Made by a program: the position numbers and the translations under genes. Positions 45,908 through 55,999 of a stretch of 64,000 nt of DNA are shown in pieces. The notes under the pieces are model-generated. The model saw only the letters and a program-made list of their open reading frames with translations, was not told the origin of the DNA and made no database searches. Position 1 is the stretch's first letter, and each line of letters starts with the position of its first letter. The DNA is from Afipia sp049747295 (lineage in GTDB: Bacteria > Pseudomonadota > Alphaproteobacteria > Rhizobiales > Xanthobacteraceae). The stretch spans positions 682,001-746,000 of the forward strand of contig NZ_JBMHJM010000001.1 of the NCBI RefSeq assembly GCF_049747295.1, read 5' to 3'.

Positions 45908-46437
45908 GCGGCAATTCTGCTTCGCAACTCAAGCCCGCGGCTTTTCTCGACCGCGATGGCGTCGTCAACCATGACGATGCCTATATCGGGACCCGCGACA
46001 GAATCCGCTGGATGCCCGGGGTTGCCGGCGCGATCCGCAAGCTGAACGACGCCGGCTATCTCGTCTTCCTCTTCACCAACCAGTCGGGTGTCGCGCGTGG
46101 TCTTTTCACCGAAGACGATGTTCGCACCCTGCACGCCTGGATGTGCAGCGAACTCGCGCGCGAAGGCGCACGTATCGACGACGTGCGCTATTGTCCCCAT
46201 CACCCTGATGGAACAGTGCCGGCCTACACCAGCGAATGCGATTGGCGTAAACCGCAACCGGGAATGCTGCTCGATCTCATAATGCACTGGCCGGTCGACA
46301 AGGACCGCAGCTTCGTGATCGGAGACAAGGATCGCGATCTCGAAGCCGGCGCAGCGGTCGGCATCAAGGGATTTCTGTTTTCTGGCGGAAATCTCACGGA
46401 TTTCGTCGATACGATTCTGGCGCAGCAACAACGCTGA
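45904..46437 (+). CDS. gmhB: D-glycero-D-manno-heptose 1,7-bisphosphate 7-phosphatase
   Basis: 177 residues. HAD motif I is FLDRDGVVN, motif II has FTNQSGVARG, and the late Asp pair lies in VIGDKDRDLEAG. The C2-cap zinc loop reads CPHHPDG then ECDWRKP; in E. coli the second half is CDCRKP, so the fourth cysteine ligand is Trp here. It dephosphorylates the 7-phosphate between the two HldE steps. It overlaps gmhA by four bases and ends three bases before the convergent waaC stop. Confidence 0.92.
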   Translation: MSGNSASQLKPAAFLDRDGVVNHDDAYIGTRDRIRWMPGVAGAIRKLNDAGYLVFLFTNQSGVARGLFTEDDVRTLHAWMCSELAREGARIDDVRYCPHHPDGTVPAYTSECDWRKPQPGMLLDLIMHWPVDKDRSFVIGDKDRDLEAGAAVGIKGFLFSGGNLTDFVDTILAQQQR

Positions 46438-46440
46438 TCG

Positions 46441-47391
46441 TCAAGCAGCAGCGAGCAACTTCTGCGCGGCTTCGATCACGCGCTCGAACGAGGGATACAT
46501 CCCCTTTCCGCCGATCACAGTCATCGGGCCGCTTCCAACCGGCCCCGTAAGTCCCGGGTCTGTCGCGAGAAACACGGCAATCAGTGGCACGCTATACGCC
46601 GCCGCGAGGTGAAGCAGCCCGGTGTCGACGCCAACCACTAGTGATGCATTGGCAATGACCTTTGCCGTCGCATCGAGCGGCTGGCGATCGAGCACACGAC
46701 TTCCCGGAATCGCTGCAACGAGCCGCTCACAACGCAGGCGCTCGCGCTCCGATCCCCACGGCAGCAACACATCGAGGCCTTGTCCGCGCAACCACTTTCC
46801 GATTCCGATCCAGTCGACCTCGCGCCACTCCTTGGCGGCTTTCGACGTTCCGTGAAGCAGCACCGCATAACGCGACGCTTCATCTTTCGGCGGCCTGATC
46901 AATCCATAGTCGATCGCATCATCGGGCGAGTAACCGAGACTCAGTCCGGTCAACAGCCGGTTGCGCGTCACCGCATGCTGATTGCGCGCTACCTTGTGCG
47001 TGACATCGTAGAAGCGCGATGCGATCGGCTCGCGAATGCTGGCTGCATCATAACCGTGCCGTTCGCCTTGCGCGGTCCGCGCGATCAAGGCCGAGCGAAT
47101 AAGCCCCTGGGTGTCGATCACCTTGTCCGCATTCACCGCTCGCATGCGCGCCTTGAACGCAGATATGTCGCGCCATGTCGACGATTGCAGAAGCTGCGAA
47201 CGCCAGCGGCGCGTCGACACCGAAATCACATCGTCAACGCCCGGATGAAGCTTCGCCAGCGGCGCAAACGCCTCTTCCACGACCCACGTGACGCGAGCCT
47301 CGGGATAGCGCCGTCGCGCATCGGTCATGGCGGGCATTTGATGCACCACGTCCCCGAGGGAAGAGGTCTTTATGAACAGAATATCGCGCAT
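46441..47391 (-). CDS. waaC: Lipopolysaccharide heptosyltransferase I (GT9)
   Basis: 316 residues. The N-terminal FIKTSSLGDVVHQMPA block is typical of WaaC, as is the C-terminal GVDTGLLHLAAAYSVPLIAVF. It adds the first heptose to Kdo. Ends three bases from the gmhB stop in convergent orientation and is divergent from galE across 182 bases. With hldE, hldD, gmhA, gmhB and waaF it completes the inner-core heptose set in one 6-kb stretch. Confidence 0.93.
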   Translation of the reverse strand: MRDILFIKTSSLGDVVHQMPAMTDARRRYPEARVTWVVEEAFAPLAKLHPGVDDVISVSTRRWRSQLLQSSTWRDISAFKARMRAVNADKVIDTQGLIRSALIARTAQGERHGYDAASIREPIASRFYDVTHKVARNQHAVTRNRLLTGLSLGYSPDDAIDYGLIRPPKDEASRYAVLLHGTSKAAKEWREVDWIGIGKWLRGQGLDVLLPWGSERERLRCERLVAAIPGSRVLDRQPLDATAKVIANASLVVGVDTGLLHLAAAYSVPLIAVFLATDPGLTGPVGSGPMTVIGGKGMYPSFERVIEAAQKLLAAA

Positions 47392-47573
47392 CGGACGAGT
47401 GTCAGAGGTTTGGCGTTACATTTCGGAAACCATAAAGCAGGTTCCTGCCCGAAAAGCCATGAAATGAGCCCGAAAAGCTGACGGCTTAATACTTCAATTC
47501 CACCGTTAGGCGGCACGATGCCGGCAAATTGAAAGTGCCGCATGTCGTGCCGGCTTCGACGAGAGATTGAAAT

Positions 47574-48587
47574 ATGACCGTACTTGTGACCGGAGGCGCT
47601 GGCTATATCGGCAGCCACACAGTTCGAGCACTGGCGGATGCCGGTGAAAGCGTCGTCGTGATCGACAATCTTTCGACCGGCTTTTCGCATTTCCTTCCCG
47701 AGAACGTGCCGCTGTTCATCGGCGACGCTGCTGACGAAAATCTCGTCGAGGGTGTCATCGCCCAGCACAATGTGGAATCGATCATTCACTTCGCTGGCTC
47801 GGTAGTCGTCCCGGACTCCCTCCGCGATCCGCTCGGCTACTACCGCAACAACACCATGACCACGCGCAACCTGCTCAACGCCGCCGTGAAGTGCAACGTC
47901 AGCCGTTTCATCTTCTCGTCCACCGCAGCGGTCTACGGCAATCCGGATTACATGCCTGTTCCCGAGGAGGCTCCAACGCGTCCGTTGTCGCCCTACGGGT
48001 CATCGAAGCTGATGACGGAAATCATGCTCCACGATGTCGCCAGCGCGCATGGCATGAACTATGTCGTTCTCCGCTATTTCAACGTCGCAGGCGCCGACCC
48101 GCAGGCGCGCATCGGGCTCGCGACGGTTGGCGCCACGCACTTGTTGAAAATCGCGGTCGAGGTCGCAACCGGACAGCGTGCCAAGATCGACGTCTTCGGA
48201 ACCGATTACCCCACCGCCGACGGAAGCTGCATTCGCGACTTCATCCATGTCACGGATCTCGCGCAGGCACATCGCGCAGCCCTGGCTTACCTCAACCAAG
48301 GTGGCCCATCGGTCACATTGAACTGCGGCTACGGCCGCGGCTATTCGGTGCTGGAGACCATCGAGGCGGTGCGCCGCGCATCGGGGCGCAATTTCGCCGT
48401 CCAGTATGCGGATCGCCGGCCCGGCGACATCATGACGATGATCGCTGACACCACACGGATTCGGGCGACCCTGGACTGGACCCCGCAATACGACACTCTC
48501 GACACCATCGCCCGTCATGCCCTGGCGTGGGAGGAAAAACTGCTCGGCGAGCGTGGAACCGAGCCCCGGCAGGCCCTTTCAGCGTAG
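47574..48587 (+). CDS. galE: UDP-glucose 4-epimerase
   Basis: 337 residues. SDR loop TGGAGYIGSHTVRALADAG, SSTAAVYGNP, catalytic SPYGSSKLM and the CIRDFIHVTDLAQAH block define GalE. It interconverts UDP-glucose and UDP-galactose for polysaccharides. GAGAG precedes the ATG by about nine bases. It lies upstream of msbA on the same strand with a 113-base gap, so separate promoters are possible. Confidence 0.94.
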   Translation: MTVLVTGGAGYIGSHTVRALADAGESVVVIDNLSTGFSHFLPENVPLFIGDAADENLVEGVIAQHNVESIIHFAGSVVVPDSLRDPLGYYRNNTMTTRNLLNAAVKCNVSRFIFSSTAAVYGNPDYMPVPEEAPTRPLSPYGSSKLMTEIMLHDVASAHGMNYVVLRYFNVAGADPQARIGLATVGATHLLKIAVEVATGQRAKIDVFGTDYPTADGSCIRDFIHVTDLAQAHRAALAYLNQGGPSVTLNCGYGRGYSVLETIEAVRRASGRNFAVQYADRRPGDIMTMIADTTRIRATLDWTPQYDTLDTIARHALAWEEKLLGERGTEPRQALSA

Positions 48588-48700
48588 TGCACAATTCGCT
48601 GAAAATCCCTGTTTTTACTTGAATATTCGCCCCATAGCGGGCATTGAGACGGACGTTTCGCACAAACCCTGACGGGCGCTTGACCGTCAATGGAACGCGG

Positions 48701-50503
<1,803 letters not shown>

Positions 50504-50562
50504 GGTCCCGCAATTAACCCTGCCGTCTCCTTCCCGTCTCCTTCCCACCATTCGGATGTCCC

Positions 50563-51255
50563 ATGAGTGCCAGCGCTTTCGTCATTCCTGCAGCCCCGCA
50601 GCCATCCCTTCCCGTCGCGGGCGAGGCCAAATCATTTCCGGTTCGTCGCATCTGGTGCGTCGGCCGCAACTATCTCGAACACATCCGCGAGCTGGGCAAT
50701 GACGAGCGTCAGCCGCCCTTCTTCTTCGCCAAGCATGCGGACATGATCGTCGGTGAAGGTGCAACCATCGCTTATCCGCAGTTGACCAAGGACTTCCAGC
50801 ACGAGGTCGAGATGATCGTGGCGCTGAAGAGCGGCGGCATGAACATCACGCCGGACAAGGCGCTCGATCACGTCTACGGCTACGGGGTCAGCATCGACCT
50901 CACCCGCCGCGACCTGCAGATGGCGTCCCGCAAGAAGGAACAGCCTTGGGAAATCGGCAAGTCGTTCGACCAGTCGGCCCCCTGCGGCGCGCTGCGCCCA
51001 GCGACCGAAATCGGCCATCCGGCAAAGGGCAAGATCTGGCTGTCGGTGAACGGTACCGAAAAGCAAAAGGGCGATCTGTCGGAGATGATCTGGAACGTTC
51101 CTGAAATCATCTCGAAGCTGTCCCTCCAAGTGTCGCTCGGCGCGGGCGACATCATCATGACTGGAACGCCCGCAGGTGTCGCCGCGCTGCAGCCCGGCGA
51201 CAAGATCGAATGCGGCATCGACGGCATCGGGACCCTGAAGGTCGCGATCGCTTAA
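50563..51255 (+). CDS. Fumarylacetoacetate hydrolase family protein (FAHD1-like)
   Basis: 230 residues, a single FAH domain. The N-terminal VGRNYLEHIREL block, metal-binding glutamates around FQHEVEMIVAL, GYGVSIDLTRRDLQ and the C-terminal GDIIMTGTPAGVA block are family hallmarks. Members hydrolyse or decarboxylate beta-keto acids such as acylpyruvates or oxaloacetate in aromatic or dicarboxylate metabolism; the substrate is not predictable. ATG at 50563; 59 bases after msbA. Confidence 0.85.
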   Translation: MSASAFVIPAAPQPSLPVAGEAKSFPVRRIWCVGRNYLEHIRELGNDERQPPFFFAKHADMIVGEGATIAYPQLTKDFQHEVEMIVALKSGGMNITPDKALDHVYGYGVSIDLTRRDLQMASRKKEQPWEIGKSFDQSAPCGALRPATEIGHPAKGKIWLSVNGTEKQKGDLSEMIWNVPEIISKLSLQVSLGAGDIIMTGTPAGVAALQPGDKIECGIDGIGTLKVAIA

Positions 51256-51319
51256 AGCTCTTCGCTGGTGTGGCGTCTCGCAATTGCCGACGTCCACACC
51301 AGCATTTGAGTTCAGCCGC

Positions 51320-52618
51320 TTAAGCCGCCAGCGCCTTCTCCACCGCTGCGGCCATCGCCAACAGCGCGCGGTCGTTGCCATGACGGCCGATCAGCATCAG
51401 TCCGCATGGCAGCGCGTTGTCGAACTTCATCGGCAATGACACGCCGCATACATCGAAGAAATTCCAGATCGACGTGTTGCGCAGCGCCTGCACGTTGCGC
51501 TTGAGGTAAGTCTCCTCGACCGAAATCTCCTGCAGCGTCGGCGCCACGATCTGCGTCGTCGGCATCACCAGCACATCGACCTCATCGAACACCTTGTCCA
51601 TCTCGGCGATGGCGATGGCGCGATCACGCATGTTGAGGATGTAGTCCGCCGCACTGATATCCTTCGAGCGCAACAGCCGTGCGCGCACATTGGGGTCGTA
51701 GCCTTCGGCGGCTTCCTTCAAGAGATCACGATGGATCGCGAACGCTTCAGGCGGCGCAATGCCACCGCGCTCGTTGATCGCGTGCATCTTGCTGAGCGCA
51801 CTGAGCGTCACGTCCCGGCCCGACTTCCACTTGGACGACAATTTCGCCAGCGCCTGCGGATACGTCTTGCCCACAATGTCATCGAGCCCCTCGATCGGGA
51901 GCCCCTGCGCGAAGCCCGCGCGGATGCTGCCGATCTCGCGCGCCTCCAGCGGCGCAGGTTTCTCGTCGGCAATCACGGCGTCGGTGGCAGCGCATTCCGC
52001 GACGCTCTTGGCCAACGGCCCGATAGAGTCCAGCGTGAACGACAGCGGAAACGCGCCTTCGCGCGACACACGCTTGACGGTCGGCTTGAAGCCCACCACG
52101 CCGCAGAAGCCCGCGGGGATACGCACCGAGCCGCCGGTGTCGGTGCCGATGGCGATATCGCCGATGCCGTCAGCCACCGCGACGCCTGCACCCGAAGACG
52201 AACCGCCAGGCACGCGCGAACGGTCCGCAGGATTGCCGGGCGTACCGTAATGCGGATTGGCGCCGAGGCCGGAATAGGCGAATTCGGTCATGTTGGTCTT
52301 GGCAACAATCACCGCGCCGGCATCGCGCAGACGCTTGACGATGACTGCGTCCTTGGTGGCGGGCTTGTTACGCGGCGCCAAAACGATCGAGCCCGCGCGG
52401 GTGACTTCGCCCTCCACGTCGAACAGGTCCTTGATGGTGAACACCGTACCGTCGAGCGGCCCGAGCGCCGAACCCGACTTGGCACGGGCATCCGCGGCGT
52501 CGGCCGCTTTGCGGGCTGCGTCGGTATAGACCGTGAGGCAGGTGCGGCTGCCTTCACCGGCAGGATCATTGATGCGCACGAGGGCTTGTTCGAGGCGGTC
52601 TCGGGAGGATGTCGTCAT
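51320..52618 (-). CDS. Amidase signature family hydrolase
   Basis: 432 residues. The Ser-cisSer-Lys triad is visible: catalytic Lys in FTIKDLFDVEG, the cis-Ser in GGSSSGAGVAVADG and the nucleophile Ser in IGTDTGGSVRIPAGFCG. This is a stand-alone amidase; the length and VTRAGS context resemble AtzF-type or generic amidases rather than GatA (no gatB/gatC nearby). It hydrolyses small amides to acid and ammonia. It is convergent with the FAH gene and divergent from the alpha/beta hydrolase. Confidence 0.85.
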   Translation of the reverse strand: MTTSSRDRLEQALVRINDPAGEGSRTCLTVYTDAARKAADAADARAKSGSALGPLDGTVFTIKDLFDVEGEVTRAGSIVLAPRNKPATKDAVIVKRLRDAGAVIVAKTNMTEFAYSGLGANPHYGTPGNPADRSRVPGGSSSGAGVAVADGIGDIAIGTDTGGSVRIPAGFCGVVGFKPTVKRVSREGAFPLSFTLDSIGPLAKSVAECAATDAVIADEKPAPLEAREIGSIRAGFAQGLPIEGLDDIVGKTYPQALAKLSSKWKSGRDVTLSALSKMHAINERGGIAPPEAFAIHRDLLKEAAEGYDPNVRARLLRSKDISAADYILNMRDRAIAIAEMDKVFDEVDVLVMPTTQIVAPTLQEISVEETYLKRNVQALRNTSIWNFFDVCGVSLPMKFDNALPCGLMLIGRHGNDRALLAMAAAVEKALAA

Positions 52619-52799
52619 GATGAGCTTGTCGTCCGGGAGATAAGGAAAAGGTGGGAAGATGTCTGGTAGCGCATTTTGGGGCGCAGTGCCCGAAATTATT
52701 TAAAAAGGGTGCCGTACTCATCGCCTCTGCTAAGTGATGCCCGTCCGCTGGTCCAACCACCCCTGCTATGCTTCACTGCCTTTTTTTTCGAGGCTCCAC

Positions 52800-53681
52800 A
52801 TGCCCTCCTCCGAAATCGACGCCATCCGCGCGCTGCTCGTTGCAAAGGCCCGGCCAGTGGGATGGGCGCAGCGGCGCGAGCGGCTGGACGAGATCGGATC
52901 GGTCTGGCCCGTTGCCGATGACATCACACTCTCAAATGTCGAACTCGACGGCATTCCCGGCGAATGGTCGCTTGCCCCCGGCAGTGACGCGACACGCGTG
53001 CTGCTGTTCTTCCACGGCGGCGGGTATTGCTCGGGCTCGATCACAAGCCATCGCCGCATGGTGACGGAAGCCGGCCGCGCGGCGAAGGTTCGTACACTTG
53101 CGCTCGGCTATCGCCTTGCGCCGGAACATCCGTTTCCCGCGGCACGCGACGACGCCATGGCGGCGTGGCGCTTTCTGCGCGCGCAAGGCTATGCGCCTTC
53201 GCAGATTGCCATCGGCGGCGACAGCGCCGGCGGCAATCTCACAGCCGTGCTGATCAACCTGTTGCGCGACCAAGGCGGACGCCCGGCCTGCGCGTGGCTG
53301 GTGTCGCCCTGGACCGACCTCACCATGTCGGGCAACTCGCTCGCCACCAAGGACGCAGTCGATCCGATCATCCACAAAGTCTATCTCGGCGAACTCGCCG
53401 ATGCGTTTGTGCCGATGGGTATTGAGCGCAACGATCCGCGCATCTCGCCGCTGTTCTCCGATCTGCACGGCTTTCCGCCGACGCTTATTCAGGTCGGCTC
53501 GCACGAGACGCTGCTCGACGATGCCACGCGCTTTGCGGCGGCAGCCGGCGCGGCGGATGTGGATGTGACATTGGAGGTCTGGCCCGAGATGATCCACGCC
53601 TGGCCGCTGTGGAATGCCCACCTCGAACCTGGCCGCCACGCGCTCGCCCAAGCAGGCATGTTTATCCGGCACCATATGTGA
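52800..53681 (+). CDS. Alpha/beta hydrolase of the hormone-sensitive lipase family
   Basis: 293 residues from ATG 52800 with GAGG seven bases upstream. Oxyanion motif HGGGYCSGS, nucleophile GDSAGGN, and acid and His near the C-terminus (HETLLDD and MIHAWPLW). The HSL family (family IV) acts on short-chain esters or lactones. There is no signal peptide, so it is cytoplasmic. It is divergent from the amidase; whether they form a joint catabolic route with the FAH gene is speculation. Confidence 0.87.
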   Translation: MPSSEIDAIRALLVAKARPVGWAQRRERLDEIGSVWPVADDITLSNVELDGIPGEWSLAPGSDATRVLLFFHGGGYCSGSITSHRRMVTEAGRAAKVRTLALGYRLAPEHPFPAARDDAMAAWRFLRAQGYAPSQIAIGGDSAGGNLTAVLINLLRDQGGRPACAWLVSPWTDLTMSGNSLATKDAVDPIIHKVYLGELADAFVPMGIERNDPRISPLFSDLHGFPPTLIQVGSHETLLDDATRFAAAAGAADVDVTLEVWPEMIHAWPLWNAHLEPGRHALAQAGMFIRHHM

Positions 53682-53791
53682 AGGCCTGCCGCTGATTCCG
53701 CCGGACTCAGGCCGGACTCAGTAAGAGCGCTTCTCGAAGAGAGATGTGAAGGAATGAAGAGATCAGCGCGTGATTAGGATCCTGAGCCGGA

Positions 53792-53956
53792 TCACCATCG
53801 CACTGTCTGACTTGGCACGATAAATGACGCTTGCGTCGCTGGGGTTGACCTTTCGAAGTAAATGCGGACGCCCGCCAGGACGATGATCGTCAAGGCAAGC
53901 GCCGCAATCAGCTCGATCAATCGCTGATCGTGCCAGCCATCGCCTATATTACGCAT
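53792..53956 (-). CDS. Small single-span membrane protein
   Basis: 54 residues from ATG 53956, with GGAG about eight bases upstream. A hydrophilic start (MRNIGDGWHDQR), then one hydrophobic helix of about 20 residues (LIELIAALALTIIVLAGVRI), then a polar tail. An upstream ATG at 53989 is possible. No family recognised; it is supported by the ribosome site and the clean membrane-helix pattern only. Confidence 0.45.
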   Translation of the reverse strand: MRNIGDGWHDQRLIELIAALALTIIVLAGVRIYFERSTPATQASFIVPSQTVRW

Positions 53957-54128
53957 TGGATTTGACTCCACGTGCAGATGACAAATCAATGCACGCGGAG
54001 ATCAGGAAGTTCCCAGTGCAAACGCAGCAAAGCATGCTGCGATGCAGAGGGGTTTTCGCTTAGCTTTTAAAGTTATTTCACCGGTAGAGGCCGTGCCGTC
54101 GCTTCGATAGCCTGCGGCGGCCTACCCC

Positions 54129-54542
54129 TTACTTCTTCAACACCACCGTGGGCTGATCCTTCTCAGCGATGTCGATCACCAGCAGCTTGAGCGGCTCCTG
54201 GCCGGGATTCAAGCCGCGATGCCACTGGCCGACAGCCTCCAGGATGAAGTCGCCGGTTTTGAAATCCTCGGTCTTGCCGGTGTCATCGTTGATGACCCGA
54301 AGCGAGCCCGACAGCACATAGCCGTAACGGGGAAACGGATGCTTGTGTTCGGGCAACGCGGCGCCGGGTGCGATCTCGTAAGTCGACACCACAACCTGCG
54401 CATCCTTCTGCGGCAGCACGATCGGCTGGCCGCTGGATGTCACTGTCGTCGACAGAACGCGCTTCACCACGACTTGCTGGCCTTCCGCATGCAGCGGCGC
54501 CGCGAGCAGCATCAAACCAGAAGCAATCAACGCAGACCTCAT
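54129..54542 (-). CDS. Secreted cupin-domain protein
   Basis: 137 residues from ATG 54542. Signal peptide at 1-19 (ending PLHA). A single small cupin barrel: VVSTYEIAPGAALPEHKHPFPRYGYVLSG carries the first metal-binding histidines, and VGQWHRGLNPGQEPLKLL the second motif. Its role is unknown; it may be a periplasmic metal-dependent or sensing cupin. The short sequence is intact at both ends. Confidence 0.82.
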   Translation of the reverse strand: MRSALIASGLMLLAAPLHAEGQQVVVKRVLSTTVTSSGQPIVLPQKDAQVVVSTYEIAPGAALPEHKHPFPRYGYVLSGSLRVINDDTGKTEDFKTGDFILEAVGQWHRGLNPGQEPLKLLVIDIAEKDQPTVVLKK

Positions 54543-54670
54543 CTCGGTATCTCTCTCAAAATCACGCGACACACATCGCGCGCCAATATTCTGGAGAATT
54601 GTTACCGGCGTATATATGGCGCTGTATAAGCGCTGCCATCACGGTTGATTGTTCGATGATCAAAAACACG

Positions 54671-54696
54671 AAACCCCGGCTCGCGCCGGGGTTTTG
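54671..54696. terminator. Strong hairpin terminator
   Basis: Perfect nine-base-pair stem AACCCCGGC (54672-54680) with GCCGGGGTT (54685-54693), loop TCGC, T-rich on the plus-strand side and with a shorter T run on the minus side. It is placed to end the minus-strand small gene at 54753. Confidence 0.88.
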
Positions 54697-54752
54697 TGAG
54701 AAGCATTCTATTAGGAGCACTGATATGGGCCGCCGGATATCCGGCGGTTTCA

Positions 54753-54959
54753 TCACAAGGGCCGGCTGAGCTGGTCTTCCGTCACAACCCGTTCGACGTT
54801 CTCGGTCTTGCTTCGGATGCGATAGCGGATGCGACCATCGGCTTCGACCGGCATGCGCGCGATGACGGTATAAACGTTGGAGCGGATGTTGTCGGCACGG
54901 CCTTGTGGCCCCTGCTGCTGATGACAGACATCGTCATCCTTGGAAAAAAGGTGCGCCAT
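54753..54959 (-). CDS. Conserved-looking small hypothetical protein
   Basis: 68 residues from ATG 54959 (an ATG at 54992 would add eleven). The body reads like a folded small protein: VYTVIARMPVEADGRIRYRIRSK followed by TENVERVVTEDQLSR. The pattern of alternating hydrophobics then a charged helix resembles small proteins annotated in Bradyrhizobium relatives, from memory. The plus-strand frame of 109 codons over the same bases looks less protein-like. No function is known. Followed by a strong terminator. Confidence 0.6.
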   Translation of the reverse strand: MAHLFSKDDDVCHQQQGPQGRADNIRSNVYTVIARMPVEADGRIRYRIRSKTENVERVVTEDQLSRPL

Positions 54960-55093
54960 CCGATTCGTCCTGTTGGCTGTTTGACTTCGCAATGTTTACC
55001 ACTTTTGGCTGACAAAAGGAGATAAATAACGCGGTGCGCGCGGACAAAACGCGAGTGGCGACAAGGAGTTCGCCTCGTGAAATGCCCAAACAA

Positions 55094-55119
55094 AAACCCC
55101 GCCACTGCTGACGGGGTTT
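55094..55119 (-). terminator. Terminator of the cspA transcript
   Basis: Stem AAACCCCG (55094-55101) with CGGGGTTT (55112-55119). Reading on the minus strand, the hairpin is followed by a run of T. It lies about 95 bases beyond the cspA stop, leaving a structured 3' tail. Confidence 0.85.
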
Positions 55120-55127
55120 CATCAAAT

Positions 55128-55200
55128 CGTTCCAGTACATCCGTGAAACGACTTTGAGCCAGCTTAAGGAACGCCGTTCCGGTACATCCGCGGAATGGCG
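55128..55200 (-). repeat. Twin related hairpins in the cspA 3' region
   Basis: Two copies of a 23-29-base unit (55128-55150 and about 55172-55200). On the minus-strand RNA each folds into a hairpin (6 bp with a wobble; 9 positions with one mismatch), and both loops contain CGGAUGUAC. They lie between the cspA stop and its terminator. The repeated loop suggests a binding site or processing signal, or a small RNA released from the 3' end. Confidence 0.65.
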
Positions 55201-55213
55201 CCTGAACTGCCTG

Positions 55214-55423
55214 TTAGATCAGGGAGAGATTTTCTGCGCTGACCTTGCCGCGCATCTTGTCGGTCTTGATCTCGTAGGAGACCTGCTGACCTTCCGCGAG
55301 GCCCGTCAGGCCTGCACGTTCAACCGCGCTGATGTGAACGAACACATCGGTGCCGCCGTCATTCGGCTGAATGAAACCAAAGCCCTTTTGGCCGTTGAAC
55401 CACTTCACTGTACCTGTCGTCAT
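55214..55423 (-). CDS. cspA: Cold-shock domain protein
   Basis: 69 residues from ATG 55423 with GAGG upstream. RNA-binding motifs RNP1 KGFGFI and RNP2 VFVHIS are intact, with TGTVKWFNGQ at the start. It binds single-stranded RNA/DNA as a chaperone. It is a single-domain CspA-type protein; many paralogues usually exist in these genomes, so the exact letter is not fixed. The long leader (to about 55550) and structured 3' tail suggest post-transcriptional control. Confidence 0.95.
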   Translation of the reverse strand: MTTGTVKWFNGQKGFGFIQPNDGGTDVFVHISAVERAGLTGLAEGQQVSYEIKTDKMRGKVSAENLSLI

Positions 55424-55692
55424 TTTGCTATCCTCTAGGCGCACGCATGCGCATTGCCGCGCAACATCGCGCGAACCGATCCAATTTTCAGCGATGTTTT
55501 GGAAAGGGGCCTGAGGCGCTTTAACAAAAGCAATGCCAGCAATCGAACTCAATTACACACTAATAGGTTACAGCGCGAAAGCAAGGCTTCAATTGTGTTC
55601 ACTCGGGGGCAGGATCCCCTCCTTTGAACCTCGTAATACGCGCCAGAAACCCCATATATCGCAATGGGACGCCTACAACGAAAGCAGGTGCG

Positions 55693-55932
55693 ATGACAAA
55701 ACAGCCGACGACCTCCCAGCTTGACCGTGCCGAACGCATGCGCATTGCTGCTGAAGCTGGGGCTGAGGCCCGCGCCCACTTTCAGGCTCAGGACATTGCC
55801 ATCCGCAAGAATATGGAGCGGCTTCGCGCGATGCGCCTTGCGAAAGAAGCTGAAGACGCTGCCAGCGCTCCGCCAGAGGTCGCGCCTAAACAGCGCGTTG
55901 AAAGGAAAAGGCGGCCGAAGTCGTTTACATGA
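55693..55932 (+). CDS. Small basic helical protein, unidentified
   Basis: 79 residues from ATG 55693 with AGGTG upstream. A long amphipathic helix (about 8-55, rich in Arg, Glu and Ala) is followed by a Pro/Lys/Arg tail ending RKRRPKSFT. I do not recognise the family. The frame ends just before a bidirectional terminator shared with ahcY, which supports it as a real transcript. Confidence 0.6.
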   Translation: MTKQPTTSQLDRAERMRIAAEAGAEARAHFQAQDIAIRKNMERLRAMRLAKEAEDAASAPPEVAPKQRVERKRRPKSFT

Positions 55933-55956
55933 CATGAAGGTTGCTTCACCAAAAAA

Positions 55957-55980
55957 AACGGCCCGGACATCCGGGCCGTT
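55957..55980. terminator. Bidirectional terminator between the small gene and ahcY
   Basis: Perfect ten-base-pair stem AACGGCCCGG (55957-55966) with CCGGGCCGTT (55971-55980), loop ACAT, flanked by an A run on the left and T run on the right. It serves the plus-strand gene ending at 55932 and the minus-strand ahcY ending at 56000. Confidence 0.93.
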
Positions 55981-55999
55981 TTCTTTTGGTGTCACATGC

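Noticed and set aside
54696..55025. 109-codon plus-strand frame
   Set aside because: It overlaps the better supported minus-strand 68-residue gene and starts inside the terminator.
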